Below, one piece after another: positions 8,428 through 17,544 of a stretch of DNA of 64,000 bases. The stretch lies in the NCBI GenBank assembly GCA_965278965.1, contig OZ257127.1, forward strand, positions 3,472,001 to 3,536,000, written 5' to 3'. The position numbers and the translations under genes were made by a program. This DNA comes from UBA10649 sp965278965. GTDB lineage: Bacteria; Actinomycetota; Actinomycetes; S36-B12. The notes under the pieces are model-generated. The model saw only the letters and a program-made list of their open reading frames with translations. It did no database searches and was not told the origin of the DNA. The first letter of the stretch is position 1. Each line of letters begins with the position of its first letter.

Positions 8428-11400
8428 CCCCCGTCGGACTCTTTCGTGCACCTGCATGTGCACACCGAGTACTCGATGCTGGACGGTGCAGCGCGACATG
8501 ACGACCTCTTCGACGAGGTTGAGCGGCTGGGCATGAACGCGGTCGCGATGACCGACCACGGCAACGTCTACGGGGCCTACGACTTCGTCAAGAAGGCCCG
8601 CGCGCGCGGCATCAACCCGATCGTCGGCCTCGAGGGCTACTACGCCCCGCAGGGCCGCCGGGAGAAGCGGCCGTTCGACTTCGGCGGCGGCTTCGACGAG
8701 GGCACGCCGGAGGATCCGGAGGCGGGCAAGGGCAAGCAGGCCTACACCCACATGACCCTGCTGGCGGAGAACACCGCCGGGCTGCACAACCTGTTCCGGC
8801 TGTCGTCGCTGGCGAGCATGGAGGGCTTCTACCGCAAGCCGCGGTTCGACCGGGAGCTCTTGCAGGAGTACGGCGCCGGGATCATCGGGACGACGGGCTG
8901 CCCCAGCGGAGAGGTCAACCGCTGGCTCCAGGCCGGCAACTACGAACGTGCCCTCGCGACCGCCGCGGACATGCGCGACATCCTCGGGGCCGGAAACTAC
9001 TTCTGCGAGCTGATCGACCACGGCCTCGCGATCGAGCGCCGCTTCCGCGAGGACCTGCTGAAGATCGCCCGCAGCCTTGATCTGCCGCTGCTGGCCACCA
9101 ACGACCTGCACTACGTCCACGCGTCCGACGCGCCGATGCACGAGACGCTGCTGTGCGTCGCGACCCGCACCACGATGGACGACCCCAAGCGCTTCCGGCT
9201 CGACGCGCACGACTTCTACGTGAAGTCCCCGCAGGAGATGCGCCTGGTCTGGGCCGAGCTGCCGGAGGCGTGCGATAACACCCTCCTCATCGCCGAGCGG
9301 TGCGACGTGCAGTTCACCGACGGCGCGAGCCTCATGCCGCGCTTCGACGTTCCCCCGGGGGAGTCCGAGGAGTCGTGGCTGGTCAAGGAGGTCGAGCTCG
9401 GGCTCGCGCGCCGGTTCGCCGGAGCCGTCCCGGACGAGGTCCGCGCGCAGGCCACGTACGAGCTCAGTGTCATCGGCCAGATGGGGTTCCCCGGCTACTT
9501 CCTCGTCGTCGCGGACCTCGTCCGCTACGCCAAGGACAACGGCATCCGTGTCGGCCCGGGCCGCGGCTCGGCGGCCGGGGCGATGATCGCGTACGCGCTT
9601 GGCATCACCGAGCTCGACCCGATGAAGCACGGCCTGCTGTTCGAGCGCTTCTTGAACCCCGAGCGCATCTCGATGCCCGACATCGACATCGACTTCGACG
9701 AGCGTCGTCGCGCCGACATGATCCGCTACGCCACCGAGAAGTACGGCGAGGAGCGCGTCGCCCAGATCGTCACGTACGGAACGATCAAGGCCAAGGCGGC
9801 CATCAAGGACAGCGCCCGCGTCCTGGGCTACCCGTTCACGCTGGGCAACGACCTGACGAAGGCCCTGCCGCCGTCGGTCATGGGCAAGGACATCCCGCTC
9901 TCCGGCGTGTTCGACCCGACGCACCCGCGCTACTCCGAGGCGACCGACTTCCGCGCGCTCTACGAGTCGAACCCCGATGCCCGTCGCGTCGTCGACACGG
10001 CGAAGGGCCTGGAGGGCCTCAAGCGCCAGCCCGGCGTGCACGCGGCAGGCGTGATCTTGTGCCGCGAGCCGCTGCTCGACGTCATCCCGCTGTGGCGCCG
10101 CGACCAGGACGGCTCGATCATCACGCAGTTCGACATGGGCGCCTGCGAGTCGCTCGGCCTGCTGAAGATGGACTTCCTCGGCCTGCGCAACCTCACCGTC
10201 CTCGACGACTGCCTGCGGCACATCGAGTCCAACCGCGGCGAGACCGTCGTGCTGGAGGACCTCCCGCTGGAGGACGGTCCGACGTACGAGCTCCTGGCCC
10301 GCGGCGACACGATGGGCGTCTTCCAGCTCGACGGCGGCCCGATGCGCGCGCTGCTGCGCTCGATGGTCCCGGACAGCTTCGAGGACATCTCCGCCGTCCT
10401 CGCGCTGTACCGGCCCGGCCCGATGGGCGTCAACGCCCACAACGACTACGCCGACCGTAAGAACGGCCGCAAGCCGGTCACCCCGATCCACCCCGAGCTG
10501 GCCGAGCCGCTGGCCGACATCCTGGGCGACACCTACGGCCTGATCGTGTACCAGGAGCAGGTCATGGCCATCGCCCAGCAGCTGGCCGGCTACTCCCTGG
10601 GCGGCGCGGACCTGCTGCGCCGCGCGATGGGCAAGAAGAAGAAGGAGATCCTCGACAAGGAGTACGTGCCGTTCAGCGAGGGCATGCGCAAGAACGGCTA
10701 CTCCGAGCCGGCGATCGCCAAGCTGTGGGAGACGCTGGTCCCGTTCTCCGACTATGCCTTCAACAAGGCGCATACGGCGGGCTACGGCCTGGTCTCCTTC
10801 TGGACCGCGTACCTCAAGGCGAACTACCCGTCGGAGTACATGGCCGCGCTCCTGACCAGCGTCAAGGACGACAAGGAGAAGTCGGCGGTCTACCTCAACG
10901 AGTGCCGCAAGATGGGCATCAAGGTCCTGCCGCCGGACGTCAACGACTCCGACTTCGACTTCACCCCGCACGGCACGGACATCCGCTTCGGCCTGTCGGC
11001 CATCCGCAACGTCGGCGCCAACGTCGTCGAGTCGATCATCGCGACCCGCCGCCGCGTGGGCAGGTTCGCCGACTTCCATGACTTCATCGCCAAGGTCGAG
11101 GTCGCCGTCTGCAACAAGCGCGTCGTCGACTCGCTGATCCGTGGTGGAGCGTTCGACTCCCTCGGGCACACCCGCAAGGGGCTCGTCCAGGTGCACGAGC
11201 AGGTCATCGACGCCGCCGTCGACGTGAAGCGAGCCGAGGCGCACGGCCAGTTCGACCTGTTCGGCGGGCTCGGCAGCGCCGACGAGGAGTCGCTGATCGA
11301 GCGCACGCCCATCCCGGTCGCGGAGTGGGACAAGCCCACGCTGCTGGCCGAGGAGCGCAACATGCTCGGCCTGTACGTCTCGGACCACCCGCTGAACGGG

Positions 11401-11961
11401 CTGGAGAGCCTGCTCGCGCAGCTCACGGACCGCACCATCGGCTCGATCCTGTCCGATGACCGGGCCGACGGTCAGGTCGTCACGATCGGCGGCCTCGTCA
11501 CCGCCGTCCAGCGCAAGATGACCAAGCAGGGCAGCCCGTGGGCGATCTTGTCGCTGGAGGATCTCGACGGCTCGGTCGAGGTCATGGCCTTCCCGCAGAC
11601 GTACGCCGCGGTCAGCACCATGCTCGGCGAGGACGCGATCGTCGTTGTCCGCGCCCGCGTCGAGCGCAGCGACGAGGACGGCGTCCGCGTCATCGCGCTG
11701 GAGGTGACCCAGCCGGACCTGTCCGAGGCATCGAGCGGCCCGGTGCGCCTGACGATGCCGGTCGCCCGATGCATCCCGCCGCTCGTGGAACGGCTGCGCG
11801 AGGTCCTCGCCGCGCACCCCGGTACGAGCGAGGTCCAGCTCCACCTGACCGGCGGTGACCGCACCACCGTGCTGCGGCTCGACGAGCGTCTGCGGGTGAC
11901 GCCGTCCCCTGCCCTATACGGCGACCTCAAGGCCCTCCTCGGCCCTGCGTGCCTGGGCTAG
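8425..11961 (+). CDS. dnaE1: DNA polymerase III alpha subunit
   Basis: 1178-residue replicative polymerase. The N-terminal PHP domain keeps its metal-binding motifs (HLHVHTEYSMLDG and TDHGNVYGA); in mycobacteria this domain supplies proofreading. The palm motif PDIDIDFDERRR near residue 416 has the catalytic aspartates. Fingers, helix-hairpin-helix and a C-terminal OB fold (VVTIGGLVTAVQRK) follow in order. Length and an intact PHP active site separate it from DnaE2 at 23888. GTG start at 8425 agrees with the family N-terminus. Confidence 0.97.
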   Translation: MPPSDSFVHLHVHTEYSMLDGAARHDDLFDEVERLGMNAVAMTDHGNVYGAYDFVKKARARGINPIVGLEGYYAPQGRREKRPFDFGGGFDEGTPEDPEAGKGKQAYTHMTLLAENTAGLHNLFRLSSLASMEGFYRKPRFDRELLQEYGAGIIGTTGCPSGEVNRWLQAGNYERALATAADMRDILGAGNYFCELIDHGLAIERRFREDLLKIARSLDLPLLATNDLHYVHASDAPMHETLLCVATRTTMDDPKRFRLDAHDFYVKSPQEMRLVWAELPEACDNTLLIAERCDVQFTDGASLMPRFDVPPGESEESWLVKEVELGLARRFAGAVPDEVRAQATYELSVIGQMGFPGYFLVVADLVRYAKDNGIRVGPGRGSAAGAMIAYALGITELDPMKHGLLFERFLNPERISMPDIDIDFDERRRADMIRYATEKYGEERVAQIVTYGTIKAKAAIKDSARVLGYPFTLGNDLTKALPPSVMGKDIPLSGVFDPTHPRYSEATDFRALYESNPDARRVVDTAKGLEGLKRQPGVHAAGVILCREPLLDVIPLWRRDQDGSIITQFDMGACESLGLLKMDFLGLRNLTVLDDCLRHIESNRGETVVLEDLPLEDGPTYELLARGDTMGVFQLDGGPMRALLRSMVPDSFEDISAVLALYRPGPMGVNAHNDYADRKNGRKPVTPIHPELAEPLADILGDTYGLIVYQEQVMAIAQQLAGYSLGGADLLRRAMGKKKKEILDKEYVPFSEGMRKNGYSEPAIAKLWETLVPFSDYAFNKAHTAGYGLVSFWTAYLKANYPSEYMAALLTSVKDDKEKSAVYLNECRKMGIKVLPPDVNDSDFDFTPHGTDIRFGLSAIRNVGANVVESIIATRRRVGRFADFHDFIAKVEVAVCNKRVVDSLIRGGAFDSLGHTRKGLVQVHEQVIDAAVDVKRAEAHGQFDLFGGLGSADEESLIERTPIPVAEWDKPTLLAEERNMLGLYVSDHPLNGLESLLAQLTDRTIGSILSDDRADGQVVTIGGLVTAVQRKMTKQGSPWAILSLEDLDGSVEVMAFPQTYAAVSTMLGEDAIVVVRARVERSDEDGVRVIALEVTQPDLSEASSGPVRLTMPVARCIPPLVERLREVLAAHPGTSEVQLHLTGGDRTTVLRLDERLRVTPSPALYGDLKALLGPACLG

Positions 11962-11972
11962 CCGGACCACCC

Positions 11973-12491
11973 ATGGCTGTGCGCAAGGCATCCGCCGTCA
12001 TCATCGCCGGGCTCGTCGTCGGCCTCATCAGCGGCGCGGCCCTCGGTGTCGTCTGGTGGCAGCTCGCACCATCGATCCCGTTGCTCGTCCGGCCCGAGTC
12101 GGGCGCGTACCCCGAGGGGTACCAGCCGGAGGGCTACCTCGCCTCGGACGTCACGTTCGCGATCCTCGCCGTGATCGCGGGGGTCGCCATCACGGTCGGC
12201 CTGGCGTACATGCGACGTGACCGCCTCGGCAGCGTCCTTGTCGGCGCGCTGCTGGCCAGCGCGGTCGGCACCGTCGCCATGTGGTTCGTCGGCACGCGGC
12301 TGGGCTCGGTCGACATCGAGGGGCTCGTCGCCACGACCCGTGAGGACGTCGTGGTCGACGCGCCGCTGTCGGTGTCGATGCCGGCGATGTATCTCGTCTG
12401 GGGGATCTCCGCGGCGCTGGTCGTCACGGTGCTCGCGCTCTCGGACTGGCTCGGCGAGCGGATCGCGGCGAAGAAGGCCGCGGCGGCTTAG
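11973..12491 (+). CDS. Small integral membrane protein, DUF2567-like
   Basis: 172-residue protein with four predicted membrane segments (about 9-30, 62-82, 90-110 and 145-165) and an outside loop between the first two containing PESGAYPEGYQPEGYL. It resembles DUF2567 membrane proteins found near dnaE1 in related actinobacteria; no function is known. The ATG at 11973 is preferred to an upstream GTG that overlaps the dnaE1 end. Its stop overlaps the stop of the convergent ybaK gene. Confidence 0.7.
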   Translation: MAVRKASAVIIAGLVVGLISGAALGVVWWQLAPSIPLLVRPESGAYPEGYQPEGYLASDVTFAILAVIAGVAITVGLAYMRRDRLGSVLVGALLASAVGTVAMWFVGTRLGSVDIEGLVATTREDVVVDAPLSVSMPAMYLVWGISAALVVTVLALSDWLGERIAAKKAAAA

Positions 12492-12985
12492 CTCTTCCGC
12501 GCGATGTCGGCGTAGGCGCCGTCGGTCAGCGCGAGCAGGTCGACGGGCGCCAGGCCGATGTCGAGCCCGCGGCGGCCGCCGCTGACGTAGACGACCTCGA
12601 GCACCTGCGCGGACGCGTCCACGAAGGTCGCCAGCCGGCGCTTCTGGCCGAGGGGGGAGATGCCGCCGACGACGTAGCCGGTCAGGCGCTGGGCGGTCGA
12701 CGGATCGGCCATCTCGGCGCGCCGCCCCCCGGCCGCGCTCGCAAGCGCCTTGAGGTCGCACTGGCCCTCGACCGGCACGATCGCCACGACGGCCTGCCCG
12801 TCGCGTCCGTCGACGAGCGCGACGAGGGTCTTGAATACCTGAGCCGGGGGCAGACCGAGCGCCTGCGCAGCCTCGAGCCCGTAGGACGTCGCGCGCGGGT
12901 CGTGCGCGTACGCGTGCGTCGTGAACGAGACGCCGGCGCGGGTCAGCGCCAACGTCGCCGGCGTGCCGGACTCCTTCTTGGCCAT
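12488..12985 (-). CDS. ybaK: Cys-tRNA(Pro)/Cys-tRNA(Cys) deacylase
   Basis: 165-residue YbaK/EbsC protein, which hydrolyses mischarged Cys-tRNA(Pro). The family pattern is clear: TPATLALTRAGVSF, YGLEAAQALGLPPAQVFKTLV with the conserved lysine, IVPVEGQCDLKALA, and the GGISPLGQKRRL loop. ATG 12985 has a GGGAGG sequence upstream. A LON-domain gene lies upstream on the same strand, and repeat C2 lies in the gap between them. Confidence 0.93.
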   Translation of the reverse strand: MAKKESGTPATLALTRAGVSFTTHAYAHDPRATSYGLEAAQALGLPPAQVFKTLVALVDGRDGQAVVAIVPVEGQCDLKALASAAGGRRAEMADPSTAQRLTGYVVGGISPLGQKRRLATFVDASAQVLEVVYVSGGRRGLDIGLAPVDLLALTDGAYADIARKS

Positions 12986-13016
12986 CTGTCCTCCCTCGGG
13001 AAGCCTCGTCGCATCT

Positions 13017-13082
13017 GGGAGATGTTGCACGACACGCCGATGCGCCCGGGCGTGTCGTGCTGCCGGTCCCGCAAAGCGGGAC
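13017..13082. repeat. Palindromic repeat family C, copy 2, with D motif
   Basis: Arms GCACGACACGCC at 13027-13038 and GGCGTGTCGTGC at 13049-13060, followed by the palindrome GTCCCGCAAAGCGGGAC at 13066-13082. The layout matches copy C1 at 601-666, including the same right-hand flank, although the outer arms have diverged. Confidence 0.8.
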
Positions 13083-13110
13083 AAACGGCAGGTGGGGTCA
13101 GCGGGAGGGG

Positions 13111-13806
13111 TCAGCTGGTCGAGGGGGTGGGGCCGGGCAGGTCGAGGGCCGGCACGCAGGCGAACGCCCCGATCAGCGCGGTCTCCCGGCGCAGCAGCCG
13201 CAGCGCCGCGGACAGCCGCAGCGCCGTCGACGGCGCCGCGACGAGCCCCTGGCGCTCGTCCATCGGCAGCACCATCGCCGCCGTCACCAGGTACGACAGC
13301 ACCGTCGGGTCCTGGGGCAGATCGTCGGTGGCGTCGTCGTCCGTCACGTCGATCACGTCGACCGAGCCGATCACCTGGCCCGTGAGTGCGATCCGGTACC
13401 GGTCGAACGCCCGACTCACGCGGGCCGCGAGAACCGCGTCATCAGGTCCCGTCACGTCGTCCAGCCAGGCGACGTCGGCGCGTACGAGCGGTCGTGACGC
13501 GTCGATCCGTGTGACCTCGAACCGCCGGTGCCCGACCGTGACGATGTCGTAGCGCCCGTCGTCGAGCTCGGTGGCCTGCCGCAGCAGCACGCTCGTGCCG
13601 ACGGGGTAGAGGGCGTCGATCCCGTCGACGCCGGGGTCCCGGCCGGGGCGGATGGCGACGATCCCGAACTCCCGCTCCTGCTCGTCCGGCTCGGTGAGCA
13701 GTGTCGCGACGAGCTCGCGGTAGCGCGCTTCGAAGACGTGCAGCGGCAGCACCAGGCCCGGCACGATCGGCACGTTGAGGCCGAAGAGCGGAAGGGGCGC
13801 GGGCAC
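13111..13806 (-). CDS. LON substrate-binding domain protein
   Basis: 231-residue protein with only the N-terminal LON domain (PLPLFGLNVPIVPGLVLPLHVFEARYREL near the start) and no AAA or protease domain. Such stand-alone LON proteins are widespread next to hisD in actinobacteria; their role is not settled. The GTG at 13806 is chosen since VPAPLPLF starts the domain and an earlier start would overlap hisD, which diverges from 13829. Confidence 0.88.
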   Translation of the reverse strand: MPAPLPLFGLNVPIVPGLVLPLHVFEARYRELVATLLTEPDEQEREFGIVAIRPGRDPGVDGIDALYPVGTSVLLRQATELDDGRYDIVTVGHRRFEVTRIDASRPLVRADVAWLDDVTGPDDAVLAARVSRAFDRYRIALTGQVIGSVDVIDVTDDDATDDLPQDPTVLSYLVTAAMVLPMDERQGLVAAPSTALRLSAALRLLRRETALIGAFACVPALDLPGPTPSTS

Positions 13807-13816
13807 TGCCGCAGCG

Positions 13817-13831
13817 TAGGGTAGGCGCGTG
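13817..13831 (+). promoter_or_regulatory. Leaderless promoter of the hisD operon
   Basis: TAGGGT at 13817-13822 stands six bases before the GTG start of hisD at 13829. There is no room for a leader peptide or T-box riboswitch, so his genes here lack those classical leader controls at this promoter. Confidence 0.55.
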
Positions 13832-15148
13832 ATTCGACGCATCGACCTGCGCGGGTCGCGGGCCGACCCGCGGACGGTCGTCCCGCGCGCCGGCATGGAT
13901 GTCGCCGACGCCGGCGAGCAGATCCGCCCTGTCCTCGACGACGTCCGGGCCGAGGGCGAGGCCGCGGTCCTGCGCTGGACCGAGCGTTTCGACCACGTCC
14001 GCCCGCCGTCGCTCCGGGTGCCGGCCGAGCGACTTCAGGCCGCGGCCGACGGGCTCGACCCCGCGGTGCGGGCAGCGCTGCTGGAGTCCATCGCGCGCGC
14101 CCGACGCGTCCACGCCGACCAGCGCCGCATCGACGTCACGACGACCGTCGTCCCCGGCGGCTCGGTCACCGAGCGCTGGATCCCGGTCGACCGCGTCGGC
14201 CTGTACGTCCCCGGCGGCCGAGCGGTGTACCCGAGCAGCGTCGTCATGAACGTCGTGCCGGCCCAGGAGGCCGGTGTCCGGTCGCTCGTCGTCGTGTCGC
14301 CGCCGCAGCGCGACCACGACGGCTGGCCGCACCCGACGATCCTTGCCGCCTGCCACCTGCTCGGGGTCGAGGAGGTCTACGCCGTCGGCGGCGCGCAGGC
14401 CGTGGCGATGCTCGCGTTCGGCACCGACCTCACCGGCGGCGGCCGTTGCGAGCCGGTCGACCTCGTCACCGGCCCCGGCAACATCTACGTCACCGCGGCC
14501 AAGCGCGCGCTCCAGGGGATCATCGGCATCGACTCCGAGGCCGGTCCGACGGAGATCGCGATCCTCGCCGACGACACCGCCGACGCCGCCCACGTCGCCG
14601 CCGACCTCATCAGCCAGGCCGAGCACGACGTGCTGGCCGCGGCGGTTCTCGTGACGGCGTCGACCGCGCTGGCCGACGCCGTCGAGGCGGAGCTGGACGT
14701 GCAGGTCGCGCGCACCAAGCACGACGAGCGCATCCGCGAGGCGCTCGACGGCCCGCAGAGCGCGATCGTCCTGGTCGACGACCTCGAGGCCGGCCTCGCC
14801 GTCGTCGATGCCTATGCGGCCGAGCACCTGGAGATCCACGTGCGCGACGCGCGCGACTGGGCGATGCGCGTGCGCAACGCGGGCGCGATCTTCGTCGGCG
14901 CCTACAGCCCCGTCTCGCTCGGCGACTATGCCGCCGGCTCGAACCACGTGCTGCCGACGGCCGGCTCGGCCCGGCACTCATCAGGCCTGTCGGTCCAGTC
15001 GTTCCTGCGCGGGGTCCACGTCATCGAGTACGACGAGGTGGCACTGCGCGAGGTTGCGCCGCACGTGTACGCGCTGTCGGCCGCGGAGGACCTCCCCGCC
15101 CACGGCGACGCCGTGCGCGCCCGGGTCGAGCAGCGCGAGCGGACCTGA
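13829..15148 (+). CDS. hisD: Histidinol dehydrogenase
   Basis: 439-residue zinc enzyme for the last two steps of histidine synthesis (histidinol to histidine with 2 NAD+). Family motifs include ERWIPVDRVGLYVPGG, YAVGGAQAVAMLAFGT, VTGPGNIYVTAAKR, the SEAGPTEI loop, LISQAEHD with zinc-ligand residues, and the C-terminal AAGSNHVLPT. First gene of hisD-C-B-H-priA-hisF, with one-base spacing to hisC. Confidence 0.97.
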   Translation: MIRRIDLRGSRADPRTVVPRAGMDVADAGEQIRPVLDDVRAEGEAAVLRWTERFDHVRPPSLRVPAERLQAAADGLDPAVRAALLESIARARRVHADQRRIDVTTTVVPGGSVTERWIPVDRVGLYVPGGRAVYPSSVVMNVVPAQEAGVRSLVVVSPPQRDHDGWPHPTILAACHLLGVEEVYAVGGAQAVAMLAFGTDLTGGGRCEPVDLVTGPGNIYVTAAKRALQGIIGIDSEAGPTEIAILADDTADAAHVAADLISQAEHDVLAAAVLVTASTALADAVEAELDVQVARTKHDERIREALDGPQSAIVLVDDLEAGLAVVDAYAAEHLEIHVRDARDWAMRVRNAGAIFVGAYSPVSLGDYAAGSNHVLPTAGSARHSSGLSVQSFLRGVHVIEYDEVALREVAPHVYALSAAEDLPAHGDAVRARVEQRERT

Positions 15149-15149
15149 C

Positions 15150-16262
15150 ATGGCCGACTCCTTCCGCCTGCCGGTCCGCGACGACCTGGTGGGCGTCGCC
15201 TCCTACGGGGCGCCGCAGCTGGACGTGCCCGCGCGACTGAACGTCAACGAGAACCCGTTCCCGCTCCCCCCGGAGCTCGCGCGGGCGATGGGCGATGCCG
15301 TCGCGGCCGTTGCCACCGGCCTGAACCGCTACCCCGACCGAGACGCCGAACTGCTGCGCGACCGGCTCGCCGCCTACCTCACGACCGAGACCGGCGTGGA
15401 GGTCGACGGTGCGCACGTCTGGGCCGCGAACGGGTCGAACGAGGTGATGCACCAGCTGTTCACGGCGTTCGGCGGGCCGGGGCGGCTTGCGCTGACCTTC
15501 GACCCGACGTACTCGATGTACCCGGAGTACGCGCGCGACACGTTCACCCAGTACCGCGAGCTCCCGCGGCGCGACGACTTCACCGTCGACCCCGACGTCG
15601 CCGCCGCCGCGATCGCCGAGCTGGCGCCGTCGATCGTGCTGCTGACGTCGCCCAACAACCCGACCGGCACGGCTCTGCCGATCGAGGACATCCGAGCGAT
15701 CGCCGCCTCGGCGCGGGCCGCGGGTGCGTTGCTCGTCGTCGACGAGGCCTACGGGGAGTTCCGGCACGCCGGCGTGCCGAGCGCGTGCACGCTCCTCGCC
15801 GAGTTCGAGAACCTCGTCGTCAGCCGCACCATGAGCAAGGCGTTCGCCCTCGCTGGGGCGCGCCTGGGCTACGCCGTCGCTGCTGACTCCGCCGTCGTCG
15901 GCGTCCTGCAGGTCGTGCGACTGCCCTACCACCTGTCGGCGGTGACGCAGGCCGTGGCGATCACCGCCCTGGAGCACGCGGACGTCCTCCAGGCACAGAT
16001 CGACCTGCTGCGCCGCGAGCGGGACGCACTGGCCGCCTGGCTTGTCGAGCAGGGGTACGAGGTCGCGCCCAGCGACGCCAACTTCATCCTCTTCGGCCGG
16101 TTCGCCGACCGCGCGGCCGTATGGCAGTCGCTGCTGGACGACGGCGTGCTCGTGCGTCAGGTCGGCCCCGACGGCTGGCTGCGTGTCAGCATCGGCACGC
16201 CGGAGGAGAACCAGATGTTCCGGGCCGCACTGGCCCGGGCGGGAGAGGACGTGAGGCGATGA
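15150..16262 (+). CDS. hisC: Histidinol-phosphate aminotransferase
   Basis: 370-residue PLP enzyme of fold type I that makes L-histidinol phosphate from imidazole acetol-phosphate. N-terminal LNVNENPF, central SPNNPTG, VVDEAYGEF, and the PLP lysine in SRTMSKAFALAGARLGY are present. It starts one base after the hisD stop and overlaps hisB by four bases, so it is translated as part of the his operon. Confidence 0.96.
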   Translation: MADSFRLPVRDDLVGVASYGAPQLDVPARLNVNENPFPLPPELARAMGDAVAAVATGLNRYPDRDAELLRDRLAAYLTTETGVEVDGAHVWAANGSNEVMHQLFTAFGGPGRLALTFDPTYSMYPEYARDTFTQYRELPRRDDFTVDPDVAAAAIAELAPSIVLLTSPNNPTGTALPIEDIRAIAASARAAGALLVVDEAYGEFRHAGVPSACTLLAEFENLVVSRTMSKAFALAGARLGYAVAADSAVVGVLQVVRLPYHLSAVTQAVAITALEHADVLQAQIDLLRRERDALAAWLVEQGYEVAPSDANFILFGRFADRAAVWQSLLDDGVLVRQVGPDGWLRVSIGTPEENQMFRAALARAGEDVRR

Positions 16263-16873
16263 GCCGGACGGCGCGCATCGAGCGGGAGACCAAGGAGAGC
16301 AGTGTCCTGGTCGAGCTCGACCTCGACGGTACGGGAACGAGCACGATCGACACCGGTGTGCCGTTCTTCGACCACATGCTCGCGCAGCTGGCCAAGCACG
16401 GCGGTCTCGACCTGGTCGTGCGCACCCGCGGCGACCTCGAGGTCGACGCCCACCACACGGTCGAGGACACCTCGCTCGCGCTCGGCTCGGCGATCAACAC
16501 CGCGCTCGGCGACCGTGCCGGCCTGCGCCGGTACGGCGACGCGCTCGTGCCCCTCGACGAGGCCCTCGTGCAGTCGGCCGTCGACCTGTCCGGCCGCCCG
16601 TACCTCGTCCACGAGGAGCCCGAGCTCGTCGAGCTCATCGGGACCTACGACACGACGCTGACTCGGCACATCTGGGAGTCCATCGTGGCCACGGCGCAGA
16701 TCACGCTGCACGTGCGGGTGCTGTCGGGCCGCAACGCGCACCACGTCGTCGAGGCGCAGTTCAAGTCGGTCGCCCGCTCGCTGCGCGACGCGGTCGCGCT
16801 TGATCCCCGCGTCGTCGGCGTGCCGTCGACGAAGGGGACGCTGACGGCGTCGCCACTCGCCGACGCCCCATGA
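16259..16873 (+). CDS. hisB: Imidazoleglycerol-phosphate dehydratase
   Basis: 204-residue single-domain dehydratase (no histidinol-phosphatase domain, as is usual outside enterics). Metal-binding histidine motifs are PFFDHMLAQLAKHGG, DAHHTVEDT and NAHHVVEAQFKS. ATG 16259 overlaps the hisC stop and its own stop overlaps the hisH start. Confidence 0.97.
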   Translation: MSRTARIERETKESSVLVELDLDGTGTSTIDTGVPFFDHMLAQLAKHGGLDLVVRTRGDLEVDAHHTVEDTSLALGSAINTALGDRAGLRRYGDALVPLDEALVQSAVDLSGRPYLVHEEPELVELIGTYDTTLTRHIWESIVATAQITLHVRVLSGRNAHHVVEAQFKSVARSLRDAVALDPRVVGVPSTKGTLTASPLADAP

Positions 16874-17514
16874 CCGCGCGTCGGCCGGACGTCGTCGTCC
16901 TGGACTACGGCTCGGGCAACCTCCGCTCGGCGCAACGCGCGCTCGAACGCGTCGGTGCACAGGTCGAGGTGACCGCCGACATGTCGCGCGCGGTCGAGGC
17001 CGACGGGCTCGTCGTGCCCGGCGTGGGGGCGTTCGCCGCGTGCATGGCCGGGATCCGCGCGATCAACGGCGACCTCATCGTCGACCGCCGGCTGGCCGGT
17101 GGCCGCCCGGTGCTCGGGATCTGCGTCGGGATGCAGGTCCTGTTCGACCAGGGAGTGGAGCACGGAACGCCGACCGACGGGCTCGGCCAGTGGCCCGGCG
17201 TGGTGGAGGAGCTGACCGCGCCGATCCTGCCGCACATGGGCTGGAACACCGTGCGTGCGCCGGAGGGGTCGACCCTGTTCGCCGACGTCGCCGACGAGCG
17301 CTTCTACTTCGTGCACTCGTACGCCGTGACCGACTGGCGGCTGACCGGCGATGACCCGCACCGGCCGCCGGCGATGGTCACGTGGTCCAACCACGGCCAG
17401 GACTTCGTCGCCGCCGTCGAGAACGGCCCGCTCGCCGCGACGCAGTTCCACCCCGAGAAGTCCGGCGACGCCGGCGCGGCGGTGCTCCAGGCGTGGGTGC
17501 GGTCGCTCGGCTGA
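16870..17514 (+). CDS. hisH: Imidazole glycerol phosphate synthase, glutaminase subunit
   Basis: 214-residue class I glutamine amidotransferase that feeds ammonia to HisF. The nucleophile lies in GICVGMQ, the catalytic His and Glu in FHPEKSGDAG, and the N-terminus VVVLDYGSGNLRS is typical of HisH. It overlaps hisB by four bases. Confidence 0.96.
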   Translation: MTARRPDVVVLDYGSGNLRSAQRALERVGAQVEVTADMSRAVEADGLVVPGVGAFAACMAGIRAINGDLIVDRRLAGGRPVLGICVGMQVLFDQGVEHGTPTDGLGQWPGVVEELTAPILPHMGWNTVRAPEGSTLFADVADERFYFVHSYAVTDWRLTGDDPHRPPAMVTWSNHGQDFVAAVENGPLAATQFHPEKSGDAGAAVLQAWVRSLG

Positions 17515-17528
17515 CCGCCTGCGCTGGA

Positions 17529-17544
17529 TAGGGTCACGGGCGTG
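17529..17544 (+). promoter_or_regulatory. Internal leaderless promoter of priA
   Basis: TAGGGT at 17529-17534 is seven bases before the GTG start of priA (17542). This suggests priA-hisF can be expressed apart from upstream his genes, which would make sense because PriA also serves tryptophan synthesis. Confidence 0.5.

Noticed and set aside
8260..11844. 1194-codon open frame on the minus strand opposite dnaE1
   Set aside because: High-GC codon bias of dnaE1 leaves the antisense frame open; the protein is low-complexity Arg/Asp/Gly/His/Val with no domain.
13442..14977. 511-codon minus-strand frame opposite hisD
   Set aside because: Shadow of hisD, and its 3' end overlaps the LON gene in a different frame of the same strand.
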